Below are positions 38,402 to 45,722 of a stretch of 64,000 nucleotides of DNA, piece by piece. The stretch spans positions 248,001-312,000 of the forward strand of contig NZ_JAJSDQ010000004.1 in assembly GCF_021272345.1 (NCBI RefSeq), given 5' to 3'. Each line of letters begins with the position of its first letter. Positions within the stretch are counted from its first letter, which is position 1. The notes under the pieces were generated by a model that made no database searches, was not told the origin of the DNA, and saw nothing but the letters and a program-made list of their open reading frames with translations. The translations under genes were made by a program, and so were the position numbers. The stretch comes from Ornithinimicrobium sediminis (GTDB lineage: Bacteria > Actinomycetota > Actinomycetes > Actinomycetales > Dermatophilaceae).

Positions 38402-38449
38402 TCAGCGCGATACGCGTCCTGGGGCAATAAGTACGAGAGCGGTGTGCAT
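38402..38449 (-). CDS. ilvB leader peptide
   Basis: 15-codon ORF on the minus strand, [15 protein letters not shown], containing Leu-Val-Leu-Ile in a row and a later Val, with codons unusual for this genome (GTA, CTT, ATT, GTA). It stops 20 nt before the attenuator stem. Ribosome stalling at these codons when branched-chain aminoacyl-tRNAs are scarce would favour an antiterminator, as in known ilv leaders. No strong ribosome site is visible. Confidence 0.88.
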   Translation of the reverse strand: MHTALVLIAPGRVSR

Positions 38450-38456
38450 GGGCTCA

Positions 38457-38485
38457 ACCATGAACCATGATTGCCGTCGCGTCAA
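38457..38485 (-). promoter_or_regulatory. probable ilvB operon promoter
   Basis: Minus-strand TTGACG (38480-38485) is a good -35. The matching -10 at 17-nt spacing is CATGGT (38457-38462), a weak match. It sits immediately before the leader peptide and after the pcm stop. Confidence 0.45.
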
Positions 38486-38498
38486 GCCCCTCGGCGCA

Positions 38499-38516
38499 GG
38501 CTCCTGCTCAGGAGCC
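38499..38516 (-). terminator. small hairpin at pcm stop
   Basis: GGCTCCTG/CAGGAGCC inverted repeat with a 2-nt centre spanning the pcm stop codon; it could separate pcm from the ilv promoter. Weak: very tight loop and no T-run. Confidence 0.35.
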
Positions 38517-39074
38517 CTGCAGCGGGACGAAGCTGTACCAGCCCTCGCTCTCGGTGCTGACCTTGCCGTCGTGGAGCTCCGCCGTCACCAGGCGCCCCCG
38601 CACCGGGACGACCATCCGGCCCCCGTCCGCGAGCTGGTCCAGCAGCGGCTGCGGCACGTCGTGGGCCTCGGCGCTGACCAGGATGCGGTCGTAGGGTCCG
38701 TCGGCGGGGCGGCCGAGCACCCCCTTCACCGCCTGCTCGACCCTCGCGCCCTGCACGTCGTGCGCCTCCAGCGCTGCCCGGCTGCGTTCGACCAGCTCCG
38801 GCACGATCTCGACCCCGACGACCCATCCGTCCGGGGACACCAGGCGGGCGAGCATCGCGGTGGTCCACCCCGAGCCCGAGCCGACGTCGAGCACCCGGTG
38901 ACCGGGCCGGGCGTCGAGGAGCTCCAGCAGGCGCACCACGGTGCTGGGCTGGGAGCAGGTCGCGCCGTAGCCGATGTCCAGAGCCCGGTCCAGGCCTGCC
39001 CAGGCCCGCTCCGCCTTCGGCAGGAACCTCCGTCGCGGGACCTCGCGCATCACCTGCCGGACCCGGTCGGTCAT
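38508..39074 (-). CDS. pcm: protein-L-isoaspartate O-methyltransferase-like
   Basis: 188-aa SAM-dependent methyltransferase of the PCMT family, which marks isoaspartyl residues for repair. The SAM motif is [19 protein letters not shown], preceded by the PCMT-specific [21 protein letters not shown] (shown by its GATCSQPS core). The later [23 protein letters not shown] matches the family post-I region. Some PCMT-like actinobacterial proteins act on other substrates. GAGAGGG lies just upstream of the ATG. It is followed by the ilv leader on the same strand. Confidence 0.88.
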   Translation of the reverse strand: MTDRVRQVMREVPRRRFLPKAERAWAGLDRALDIGYGATCSQPSTVVRLLELLDARPGHRVLDVGSGSGWTTAMLARLVSPDGWVVGVEIVPELVERSRAALEAHDVQGARVEQAVKGVLGRPADGPYDRILVSAEAHDVPQPLLDQLADGGRMVVPVRGRLVTAELHDGKVSTESEGWYSFVPLQGS

Positions 39075-39104
39075 CGTCCCTCTCCGTCGTGCGGGGCACG
39101 CGGC

Positions 39105-39491
39105 TCAGTCCTGTGAGCCACCGGGGCGCGCGTCCTTCCTGTCCTTCGGCCGTGCGTCCTGGGGACCACCGGGTCGCGGGGAGTCCTCGCAGGTCGTGCC
39201 GCGCGCCTCCGAGGAGACCCAGTGGCCGAAGTTGCGGCACCCCTCGGGGACGGTCGGGCCACCCGGCGCCGAGGCCGCTCGGGACACCTTCTCCCCGTGG
39301 CCGATGTCGGCCGACATCTGCAGGGCGGCGACAGCCACCACAGCGGCCGAAGGGGGCGTGCCCGACACACCGGCGCTCGACGGACCGGAGCTCGCAGGGC
39401 CGGCGGACAGGGTGGCGCTCGACGGCAGTGGGGCGACGAGCAGCAGGGCTGCGGCGGCGAGCGCCACCGCGGGCCGGATGGTGCGGACCAT
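39105..39491 (-). CDS. secreted hypothetical protein
   Basis: 128-aa protein with a signal peptide ([20 protein letters not shown], cleavage near SSA) followed by a low-complexity Ser/Gly/Pro/Ala mature part. It contains two Cys (PEGCRNFG and TTCEDSP) that could form one disulfide, and a highly charged Pro/Arg/Asp tail. The family is not recognised. AAGGAGGG a few bases before the ATG is one of the strongest ribosome sites in the window. It is divergent from lpdA. Confidence 0.72.
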   Translation of the reverse strand: MVRTIRPAVALAAAALLLVAPLPSSATLSAGPASSGPSSAGVSGTPPSAAVVAVAALQMSADIGHGEKVSRAASAPGGPTVPEGCRNFGHWVSSEARGTTCEDSPRPGGPQDARPKDRKDARPGGSQD

Positions 39492-39624
39492 GGTCCCTCC
39501 TTCTCCCCCGTCCCTCCTCACGGTAGCCCTCGCGCCCACCCACGACCAGGTATGCCGAACCTCGGTGCCCACGGCTGTCGGGCCGGGACCTGCACGCCCA
39601 CCGGCGCTTCGGCATACTGAGCGC

Positions 39625-41025
39625 ATGGCCGATCACTATGACGTTGTTGTCCTGGGCGCTGGCCCCGGTGGGTATGTCGCGGCGATCCGCGCGTCGCAGC
39701 TGGGCAAGAAGGTGGCCGTCGTCGAGAAGAAGTACTGGGGCGGTGTGTGCCTCAACGTCGGCTGCATCCCCTCGAAGGCCCTGCTGCGCAACGCCGAGCT
39801 GGCGCACATCCTGCAGCACGAGAAGGCCAAGTTCGGCATCGAGGGCGAGGCGTCCATGGCCTTCGGGCCGACCTACAAGCGCAGCCGCCAGGTGTCCGAC
39901 GGCATCGTCAAGGGCGTCCACTACCTGATGAAGAAGAACAAGATCACCGAGGTCGACGGCTGGGGCACCCTCACCTCGCCGACCTCGGTCGACGTCGAGC
40001 TCAACGACGGCAGCACGAGCCGGCTGACGTGCGACGACCTGATCATCGCCACCGGCGCGGAGACCCGCCTCATCCCCGGCACCGAGCTGTCCGAGCGCGT
40101 CGTGACCTACGAGGAGCAGATCCTCACCGACGAGCTGCCGGGCAGCATCGTCATCGCCGGCTCGGGCGCGATCGGCGTCGAGTTCGCCTACGTCCTGGCC
40201 AACTTCGGGGTGGACGTCACGATCGTGGAGTTCCTCGACCGCATGGTGCCGACCGAGGACCCCGAGATCTCCAAGGAGCTCGCCAAGCACTACAAGAAGC
40301 TGGGCGTGAAGGTGATGACCTCGACCAAGGTCGAGTCGATCGACGACAGCGGCGACAAGGTCAAGGTCACCGTCAGCCCGGCCTCCGGCGGCGACGCGCA
40401 GGTCATCGAGACCGACAAGGTCATGCAGGCGATCGGGTTCGCGCCGCGGCTCGAGGGCTACGGGCTGGAGAAGCTCGACGTCGAGCTCACCGATCGTGGG
40501 GCCATCAAGATCGACGGGCGCGGCCGCACCAACGTCGAGCACGTCTACGCCATCGGCGACGTCACGGCCAAGCTCATGCTGGCGCACACCGCTGAGGCCA
40601 TGGGGGTCGTGGCGGCCGAGACCATCGCCGGGGCCGAGACGATGGAGCTCGACTACGACTTCATCCCGCGGGCGACCTACTGCCAGCCGCAGATCGCCTC
40701 GTTCGGCTACACCGAGGAGCAGGCCAAGGAGAAGGGCTTCGACGTCAAGACCTCGAAGTTCCCGTTCAGCGCCAACGGCAAGGCCGCCGGCCTCGGCGAC
40801 ACCGTCGGGTTCGTCAAGGTCGTGGCCGACGCCGAGCACAACGAGATCATCGGCGCGCACATGATCGGCCCGGACGTCACCGAGCTGCTGCCCGTGCTGA
40901 CGCTGGCGCAGCGATGGGACCTCACCGCGGACGAGGTCGCCCGCAACGTCTTCGCGCACCCCACGCTCGGCGAGTCGGTCAAGGAGGCCATCGAGGGCAT
41001 CGCCGGGCACATGATCAACCTCTGA
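39625..41025 (+). CDS. lpdA: dihydrolipoyl dehydrogenase
   Basis: 466-aa FAD enzyme that reoxidises dihydrolipoamide in pyruvate, 2-oxoglutarate and branched-chain dehydrogenase complexes. FAD motif [13 protein letters not shown], redox pair Cys42 and Cys47 in [15 protein letters not shown] motif [15 protein letters not shown], and the C-terminal His-Glu pair in AHPTLGESV are all present. CATACT ends 6 nt before the ATG, so the message is probably leaderless. It stands alone, not beside complex E1/E2 genes, as is usual in actinobacteria. Confidence 0.96.
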   Translation: MADHYDVVVLGAGPGGYVAAIRASQLGKKVAVVEKKYWGGVCLNVGCIPSKALLRNAELAHILQHEKAKFGIEGEASMAFGPTYKRSRQVSDGIVKGVHYLMKKNKITEVDGWGTLTSPTSVDVELNDGSTSRLTCDDLIIATGAETRLIPGTELSERVVTYEEQILTDELPGSIVIAGSGAIGVEFAYVLANFGVDVTIVEFLDRMVPTEDPEISKELAKHYKKLGVKVMTSTKVESIDDSGDKVKVTVSPASGGDAQVIETDKVMQAIGFAPRLEGYGLEKLDVELTDRGAIKIDGRGRTNVEHVYAIGDVTAKLMLAHTAEAMGVVAAETIAGAETMELDYDFIPRATYCQPQIASFGYTEEQAKEKGFDVKTSKFPFSANGKAAGLGDTVGFVKVVADAEHNEIIGAHMIGPDVTELLPVLTLAQRWDLTADEVARNVFAHPTLGESVKEAIEGIAGHMINL

Positions 41026-41047
41026 GGCACGGCTCTCCCCTGCGTCG

Positions 41048-41156
41048 TTGCCCGCCCCTTTGGGGTGTTGCCCGCCCGTCGGGTGTGCAGATGTGGCTCC
41101 ATACAGCCACGTCTGCAGACCCGACAGGGGTGCTGCGCGTGCAGACCCGACAGGGG
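41048..41156. repeat. structured intergenic region: long hairpin plus direct repeats
   Basis: Between convergent lpdA and the response-regulator gene. A near-perfect 24-nt inverted repeat (41075-41098 with 41105-41128, 6-nt loop, three mismatches or so) forms a strong bidirectional terminator. Overlapping it are two direct repeats: an 11-nt GTTGCCCGCCC pair (starting about 41047 and 41067) and a 16-nt GCAGACCCGACAGGGG pair (41115 and 41141), the second copy outside the hairpin. Confidence 0.75.
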
Positions 41157-41174
41157 GTCTGGACGTGCGGGCCC

Positions 41175-41858
41175 TCAGAGCAGGCGCCGGTCCATCGCCC
41201 AGGCGGTGAGCTCGTGCCGCGACGACAGCTGCAGCTTGCGCAGCACCGACGAGACGTGCGTCTCGACGGTCTTGACCGAGATGAAGAGCTCCTTGGCCAC
41301 CTCCTTGTACTGGTAGCCGCGGGCGATCAGGCGCATCACCTCGCGCTCACGGGCGCTGAGCCGGTCCAGTTCCTCGTCGACCTCGGCGATCTCCCCGGCG
41401 GCCGCACCGAAGGCGTCCAGCACGAAGCCGGCCAGCCGGGGGCTGAAGACCGCGTCGCCGTCGGCCACCCTGCTGATCGCCGAGGCCAGGTCACGGCCGC
41501 TGATCGTCTTGGTGACATACCCCCGGGCCCCGGCCCGGATCACCGCGATGACGTCGTCGGCGGCGTCGGAGACCGACAGAGCCAGGAAGCGCACCGGCGC
41601 ACCCGACTCCGTGGTCAGCCCGGCACATCCACGGATCACGTCGCCGCCTCCGCGGCCGTTGCCTCCCGGCAGGTGCACGTCGAGCAGCACGACCTCGGGC
41701 CGCTCCTGCCGGATCTGCTCGACCGCGGCATCGACGGTGCCGGCCTCGGCGACGACGTCGAGCTGGGGTGCGACCTCGGCGAGCTCGGCCCGCACCCCGG
41801 CGCGGAAGATGCGGTGGTCGTCGACGAGCACCAGACGCACGGGGCGGGGGGAGGTCAT
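41175..41858 (-). CDS. NarL/LuxR-family response regulator
   Basis: 227-aa DNA-binding response regulator. The receiver domain has acidic DD at residues 13-14, phospho-acceptor Asp60 in VVLLDVHLPGG, and the conserved Lys in GYVTKTISG. The C-terminal LuxR helix-turn-helix runs LSAREREVMRLIARGYQYKEVAKELFISVKTVETHVSSVLRKL (core KTVETHVSS). Its ATG overlaps the kinase stop as ATGA, so both are co-translated. Together they form a two-component system; with the divergent PspC/toastrack protein this looks like the envelope-stress LiaRS/Psp-related locus of actinobacteria. Confidence 0.92.
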   Translation of the reverse strand: MTSPRPVRLVLVDDHRIFRAGVRAELAEVAPQLDVVAEAGTVDAAVEQIRQERPEVVLLDVHLPGGNGRGGGDVIRGCAGLTTESGAPVRFLALSVSDAADDVIAVIRAGARGYVTKTISGRDLASAISRVADGDAVFSPRLAGFVLDAFGAAAGEIAEVDEELDRLSAREREVMRLIARGYQYKEVAKELFISVKTVETHVSSVLRKLQLSSRHELTAWAMDRRLL

Positions 41859-43108
41859 GAGGTCGCTCCTTCTCGGGGGGCTCCGGCGGGAGTGCTCTCC
41901 TCGTCGGTCTCCAGCGGCAGCTCGAGGCTGATCTCCGTGCCGCCGTCCAGCACCCGGACCCGGGCGGACCCGCCGTGCCGGCGCATCCGGCCGATGACCG
42001 ACTCCCGCACCCCCAGCCGGTCGGCGGGCACCGCGTCGGGGTCGAAGCCCGGCCCGTGGTCGCGCACGAAGGCCTCGACGCGTCCCTGGCCGACCTCCAC
42101 GTAGGCCGTGATGGGGGGCGCGCCGTGCAGAGCCGCGTTGGTCAGCGCCTCCCGCAGCGCGGCCACCAGTGCAGCGCCACGCTCGTCCACCACGTGGTCG
42201 CCGGTCACGACGACCTCGACCGGTATGCCGTGCCGGTCCTCGACCTCGTGGCCCACCTCGGTCACCGCGGAGGCGAGGGTCTGCGGGCCACCGGGCGGGC
42301 CGGCGTACAGCCACTGGCGCAGCTCCCGCTCCTGGGCCCGGGCCAGCCGGATGACCTGCGGGTCCTGCGAGCTGCGCTGGATGAGGGCCAGGGTCTGCAG
42401 CACGGAGTCGTGCAGGTGGGCGGCGATGTCGGCGCGCTCGGTGGCGCGGATGCGGGCGGCCTGCTCGGACCGGAGCTCACCCCAGAGCCGGTTGCCGTAG
42501 GGCGCCACGATGACGGCAGCACCGACGAGCACGACCAGCACCGCGACCACGACGTCCCACAGCTCGGCCAGGCCCAGCCCGCGCGTGGTGAGCAGCACCA
42601 GGCCGACGACGGCGAGCAGCACCCCCGCCCCGACACGGAGGGCGACCCCCTGGCGCGACCAGGGGTCCTCGGGCATCCACCGACGCCCCGTCCCACGGTC
42701 GAGCTGGGACCACGCGAAGACGGCACCGACGGTGACCAGCAACAGCGGGATCCATCCCGAGACGTCGAGCCGGAAGCCCGACAGCGACGCGATGCCGAGC
42801 AGCAGCAGCCCCATGCCCAGCACCACGACCCAGGCGGCCCGGGTGGAGCGCTGCTCCGGGGCCGTGACCGGCTCCGTCGCCCCGTCCGACTCGTCCTGGG
42901 GCACGAAGATCCACATGAACCCGTACGCGACGACGCCCGCACCGCCGGCGACAGCCAGCACCAGCAGGCCCACCCGCACCACGGTCGCCTCGATCCCGAG
43001 GTGGTCGGCCAGGCCCTGGGCCACCCCGGCCAGCACCCTGCCTCGCACCGGGCGCACCAGTGGGGGTCGGTGGTGGTGCGGGGACGGGGCCGCGTGGTCG
43101 GTCGACAC
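41855..43108 (-). CDS. PspC-domain sensor histidine kinase
   Basis: About 417 aa. Residues 20-75 are a PspC domain (VLAGVAQGLADHLGIE, then a hydrophobic helix ending WIFVPQD). Several membrane segments follow (about 90-220). The cytoplasmic part has a HisKA_3-type phosphorylation site in IAAHLHDSVLQTLALIQ and an ATPase domain with REALTNAALHG and DHGPGFDPDAV. GTG 43108 is chosen, with AGGA about 8 nt upstream; GTG 43144 would add 12 residues. It probably senses membrane stress directly through PspC and phosphorylates the coupled LuxR-type regulator. Confidence 0.88.
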   Translation of the reverse strand: MSTDHAAPSPHHHRPPLVRPVRGRVLAGVAQGLADHLGIEATVVRVGLLVLAVAGGAGVVAYGFMWIFVPQDESDGATEPVTAPEQRSTRAAWVVVLGMGLLLLGIASLSGFRLDVSGWIPLLLVTVGAVFAWSQLDRGTGRRWMPEDPWSRQGVALRVGAGVLLAVVGLVLLTTRGLGLAELWDVVVAVLVVLVGAAVIVAPYGNRLWGELRSEQAARIRATERADIAAHLHDSVLQTLALIQRSSQDPQVIRLARAQERELRQWLYAGPPGGPQTLASAVTEVGHEVEDRHGIPVEVVVTGDHVVDERGAALVAALREALTNAALHGAPPITAYVEVGQGRVEAFVRDHGPGFDPDAVPADRLGVRESVIGRMRRHGGSARVRVLDGGTEISLELPLETDEESTPAGAPREGATS

Positions 43109-43232
43109 CCCTCCATCCTGACCCACCACAGCCCCGGCGGACACCCCGGCATACGGGACTCAGGGCACGACCAGGGTCCGCTCAGGGTCGACCCTCATGG
43201 TGCGCGAGGGCGCGCAGGGACAGGCTGGGAGT

Positions 43233-44792
43233 ATGACCGAGCACCCCTCCGACGGCCGGCCGCGCAGCGAGCTGCCCCCGGCCGCACAGCAGCCCACCGC
43301 CCCACTTCCTCCCGGTGGCACCCCGCCGCCTCCCGGTGGCACCCCGTCGCCTCCCGGTGGCACCCCGTCGCCTCCCGATGGCACCCCGGGTGGTGGCCAG
43401 AGCTCCGGTGGTGATGGTGACCACGGCGCCGGCTACGGCACGCCACCCCCGGGCGGGTCCGGCACGGACCGCCTCTTCGCCGGCCTGCGCGGCATCGACG
43501 TGCGCCGCACCGACGACGGGTGGATCGGTGGCGTCTGCGCGGGGCTGGCCCACCGGCTCGGGCTCGACCCGATCGTCGTGCGCGCCGGAGCGGTGGTGCT
43601 CGGGATCGTGCTCGGCCTGGGCCTGGCGCTCTACCTGCTCGCGTGGCTGCTCGTGCCCGACACCCGGGAGCAGACGCACCTCGAGCGCGGCCTGCGCGGC
43701 GGCGAGGCAGGCTCGATCGTCCTGCTGGTCGCGACCGCGGTCGTGCTCGTGGGCTCCCTGCCGTGGTGGGGTTTCATGACCTTCGACGCGCCCGGCTCGG
43801 GCCTGGTCTCGCTGCTGGTCGTCGCCGGCCTGGCCTGGGCGCTGTGGTCGGTGTGGCAACGGCGCTCGGCCCCCGGCGAGGTCGGCCGGACCGGCAGCAT
43901 GCCCGTGGTCGCCATGGCCCCGTCGGCGGGTGCCGGCGGTGGGCCGCAGACCCGCTCCCCCGCGGCCGGGACGGCCTCCACGTATGCCGCACCGCCGCCA
44001 CCGCCGGGTGCCACCGGCGGGTACGACCCCAGCCGACCTGTCCCCACCGGTGGCACAGGGTTCGGCGGGTCCGGCTACGGCGGCTACGGCCAGGGCGGCG
44101 GGCCCGGTGGGCCCCCACAGCAGGGAGGTCCCCCACCTGCTCCCCCGGCACCGTCTCACCTGCGACGCCGTAGCCCCGGTGCCGTCGGCGGTCTGATCGT
44201 CAGCGGTCTGCTGCTGATGGTCGTCGGCGGGCTCATCTGGGCGGCCGACAGCGTCACCCTGTCGGGCAACACCCTCTCGGTGGCGCTCGCGGCCGGTCTG
44301 CTCCTGGTCGGTCTCGTCCTGGTGGGCCTCGGGCTCGTCGGCCGGAGGGCAGGCTTCGTGGGCTTCCTCGCCTGGGTCACCCTGGTCGCTGCGGCGCTGA
44401 CGGCGCCCTTCCCCTCGAGCTTCACCTGGGGGGACCGCGGCGGCGACGTCACCTGGAGCCCCACCCAGGTCTCCGAGCTGCGCGACTACTCCCTGGGCGC
44501 CGGCACGGCCGAGCTCACCCTGGAGAGCCTCGACCCGGCCGACCTGAACGGCCAGCGCATCGACGTGGACCTGGGTGCCGGGGAGCTGCGCATCGTCGTC
44601 CCGGAGGGGCTCGACGTGACCGTCAACTCCGACGTCGGAGCCGGCGAGGTCACCCTCGAGGGCGACGGCCGCGGCAGCTCGGTCGAGGGTGGTCTCGGAG
44701 TCAGTGAGCAGACCGTCCTCGGAGACCTCCCCAGCCAGCTCGAGATCGAGGCCAACGTCGGCCTCGGCACGATCACCATCGTCCAGGAGTGA
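43233..44792 (+). CDS. PspC-domain protein with C-terminal toastrack (LiaF-like) domain
   Basis: 519-aa membrane protein. Residues 1-85 are Pro/Gly-rich and contain four tandem 7-residue repeats of the PPGGTPS type. A PspC domain follows (about 90-150: GWIGGVCAGLAHRLGLDPI, then a membrane helix). A second Gly/Pro-rich linker precedes about four membrane helices, and the last 110 residues form an extracytoplasmic beta-rich toastrack domain (LGAGELRIVVPEGLDVTVNSDVGAG pattern, core DLGAGELRI). It is divergent from the PspC kinase and probably a partner or target of that system. GGGAG lies just before the ATG. Confidence 0.85.
   Translation: MTEHPSDGRPRSELPPAAQQPTAPLPPGGTPPPPGGTPSPPGGTPSPPDGTPGGGQSSGGDGDHGAGYGTPPPGGSGTDRLFAGLRGIDVRRTDDGWIGGVCAGLAHRLGLDPIVVRAGAVVLGIVLGLGLALYLLAWLLVPDTREQTHLERGLRGGEAGSIVLLVATAVVLVGSLPWWGFMTFDAPGSGLVSLLVVAGLAWALWSVWQRRSAPGEVGRTGSMPVVAMAPSAGAGGGPQTRSPAAGTASTYAAPPPPPGATGGYDPSRPVPTGGTGFGGSGYGGYGQGGGPGGPPQQGGPPPAPPAPSHLRRRSPGAVGGLIVSGLLLMVVGGLIWAADSVTLSGNTLSVALAAGLLLVGLVLVGLGLVGRRAGFVGFLAWVTLVAAALTAPFPSSFTWGDRGGDVTWSPTQVSELRDYSLGAGTAELTLESLDPADLNGQRIDVDLGAGELRIVVPEGLDVTVNSDVGAGEVTLEGDGRGSSVEGGLGVSEQTVLGDLPSQLEIEANVGLGTITIVQE
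43308..43391 (+). repeat. four tandem 21-nt coding repeats
   Basis: Four copies of a 21-nt unit starting CCTCCCGGTGGCACC (43308, 43329, 43350, 43371), the last with a few changes, encoding Pro-Pro-Gly-Gly-Thr-Pro-Ser-like heptads in the N-terminal tail of the PspC/toastrack protein. Copy number probably varies between strains by slippage. Confidence 0.9.
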
Positions 44793-44797
44793 ACGCC

Positions 44798-45151
44798 ATG
44801 ACCGCACCGCACAGCGACCCCACGGAGCCTCAGAGCACCGGACGCGCCGACACCGCCCCGCAGGAGGGACCTCGCCACTCCACACCTCGCGACTCCACGA
44901 GGCCCACCGGCGGCAGCGCACCCCCCGGCGCAGCGGAGCCGGTGCGACCCTCCGGGCCGTCCTGGCCGACGGTCGCCCTCGGCATCGTGTGCATCGTCGT
45001 CGCCGGCATGGCCCTGACCTACCAGCTGATCGACATCACCGTCGACTGGTCGATCGCGACCCCGGTCGCGGTCGTCGGCGCGGGCGCCCTGCTCGTGCTC
45101 CTCGGCCTGGTCGGCCTGCTCGGAGGCCGCTCCGAGGACGGGACCCGCTAG
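44798..45151 (+). CDS. small two-helix membrane protein
   Basis: 117-aa protein: a 45-residue polar, Pro/Thr/Ser-rich N-terminus, then two hydrophobic helices (about 52-70 and 82-105) and a short charged tail. The family is not recognised. AGGAG 8 nt before ATG 44798 sets the start; an in-frame GTG overlapping the upstream stop is the alternative. It lies in an operon with the PspC/toastrack gene and is followed by two strong hairpins, so it may be a further component of the same envelope-stress locus. Confidence 0.7.
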   Translation: MTAPHSDPTEPQSTGRADTAPQEGPRHSTPRDSTRPTGGSAPPGAAEPVRPSGPSWPTVALGIVCIVVAGMALTYQLIDITVDWSIATPVAVVGAGALLVLLGLVGLLGGRSEDGTR

Positions 45152-45158
45152 GCACCTG

Positions 45159-45193
45159 GTGGCCGGGTGCCCTCCGGGGCGGCACCCGGCCAC
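45159..45193 (+). terminator. hairpin terminator 1 after PspC operon
   Basis: Perfect 13-bp stem GTGGCCGGGTGCC/GGCACCCGGCCAC with a 9-nt loop, starting 8 nt after the stop of the small membrane protein. Confidence 0.8.
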
Positions 45194-45201
45194 CGGCTCC
45201 T

Positions 45202-45236
45202 CCGAGGCCGCACGGTCACCGACCGTGCGGCCTCGG
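45202..45236 (+). terminator. hairpin terminator 2 after PspC operon
   Basis: Second perfect 15-bp stem (45202-45216 with 45222-45236, 5-nt loop), only 8 nt after the first. Two adjacent strong hairpins insulate the metY riboswitch transcript from read-through. Confidence 0.75.
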
Positions 45237-45346
45237 CCACGTCATACCCGAGGACCACGACACACAGCGCCGAAGACACATCGTCTCCACGGCGCTCAAG
45301 CCGCAGATCCCTCGGAACGGCGCGGCTCGCAGGCGATGGCGTCGCA
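45237..45346. other. gene-free stretch before metY promoter
   Basis: Part of the 571-bp gap between the PspC operon and metY. Apart from the hairpins upstream and the promoter, riboswitch and uORF downstream, I see no convincing ORF or structure here. Confidence 0.5.
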
Positions 45347-45375
45347 TTGACTTCGGCCAGCTCGGGGTGTTACAC
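45347..45375 (+). promoter_or_regulatory. metYX promoter
   Basis: TTGACT (45347-45352), a 17-nt spacer and TTACAC (45370-45375) lie about 15 nt before the SAM-IV aptamer, so transcription would start just upstream of the riboswitch. Confidence 0.65.
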
Positions 45376-45388
45376 ATTTCCCAGCATG

Positions 45389-45507
45389 AGGTCATGAGTC
45401 CCAGCCGAAGGCCCCGGCCGGCTGGGCGGCAACCCTCCACTCGCGGTGGGGTGCCCCGGGTGATGACCAGGTGCCCGTCCTCGCGGCCGGGCACAAGCGC
45501 GGGCTTC
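45389..45507 (+). ncRNA. SAM-IV riboswitch
   Basis: The sequence matches the SAM-IV pattern recalled from Streptomyces: GGTCATGAG at the start (45390), GGCGGCAACCCTCC in the core, GGTGGGGTGCCCCGGGTGATGACC closing the first helix (its ATGACC at 45463-45468 pairs with GGTCAT), then a GTGCCCG/CGGGCAC hairpin and the AAGCGCGGG pseudoknot strand. It senses S-adenosylmethionine and represses methionine genes. Position upstream of metY agrees. The expression platform is not obvious; a 216-nt leader follows. Confidence 0.93.
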
Positions 45508-45551
45508 TCAGCCGAGGGGCCCAGCCGACGCCGACCATCAGGAGCGCCGCT

Positions 45552-45578
45552 GTGACCCGTCGAATGTGTCGCTGCTGA
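45552..45578 (+). CDS. short uORF with Cys codons in metY leader
   Basis: Eight codons, GTG start, MTRRMCRC then TGA, preceded by AGGAG with ideal 7-nt spacing. It lies between the SAM-IV riboswitch and metY, 144 nt before metY. Two of the last three codons are Cys. Cys-rich short ORFs are known attenuating leaders of sulfur genes in mycobacteria; a similar Cys-sensing role here is inference. An internal ATG would give only MCRC. Confidence 0.6.
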   Translation: MTRRMCRC

Positions 45579-45722
45579 GCCCACTCGCAGCCACCCGTCG
45601 CGCCGACGACGCCTGCAGCCGCCCCGGGGCACCCCCGCGCGCGACGCCTTGACGTCCCGGCTGCGGACCCGGCAGGCACCCTCCCCCTTCCACCTCCCCC
45701 GCAGACACCTGGAGCACAACCC

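Noticed and set aside
38482-41010. 842-codon open frame on the minus strand opposite lpdA
   Set aside because: Antisense to a complete lpdA and rich in Asp/Gly/Leu repeats; a GC-rich shadow.
43308-43391. CRISPR-like repeat array
   Set aside because: Units are contiguous 21-mers in frame with a Pro-rich protein tail; no spacers and no cas genes.
45640-45680. Second metY promoter at a TTGACG in the leader
   Set aside because: No acceptable -10 at 16-19 nt spacing; the promoter before the riboswitch is better.
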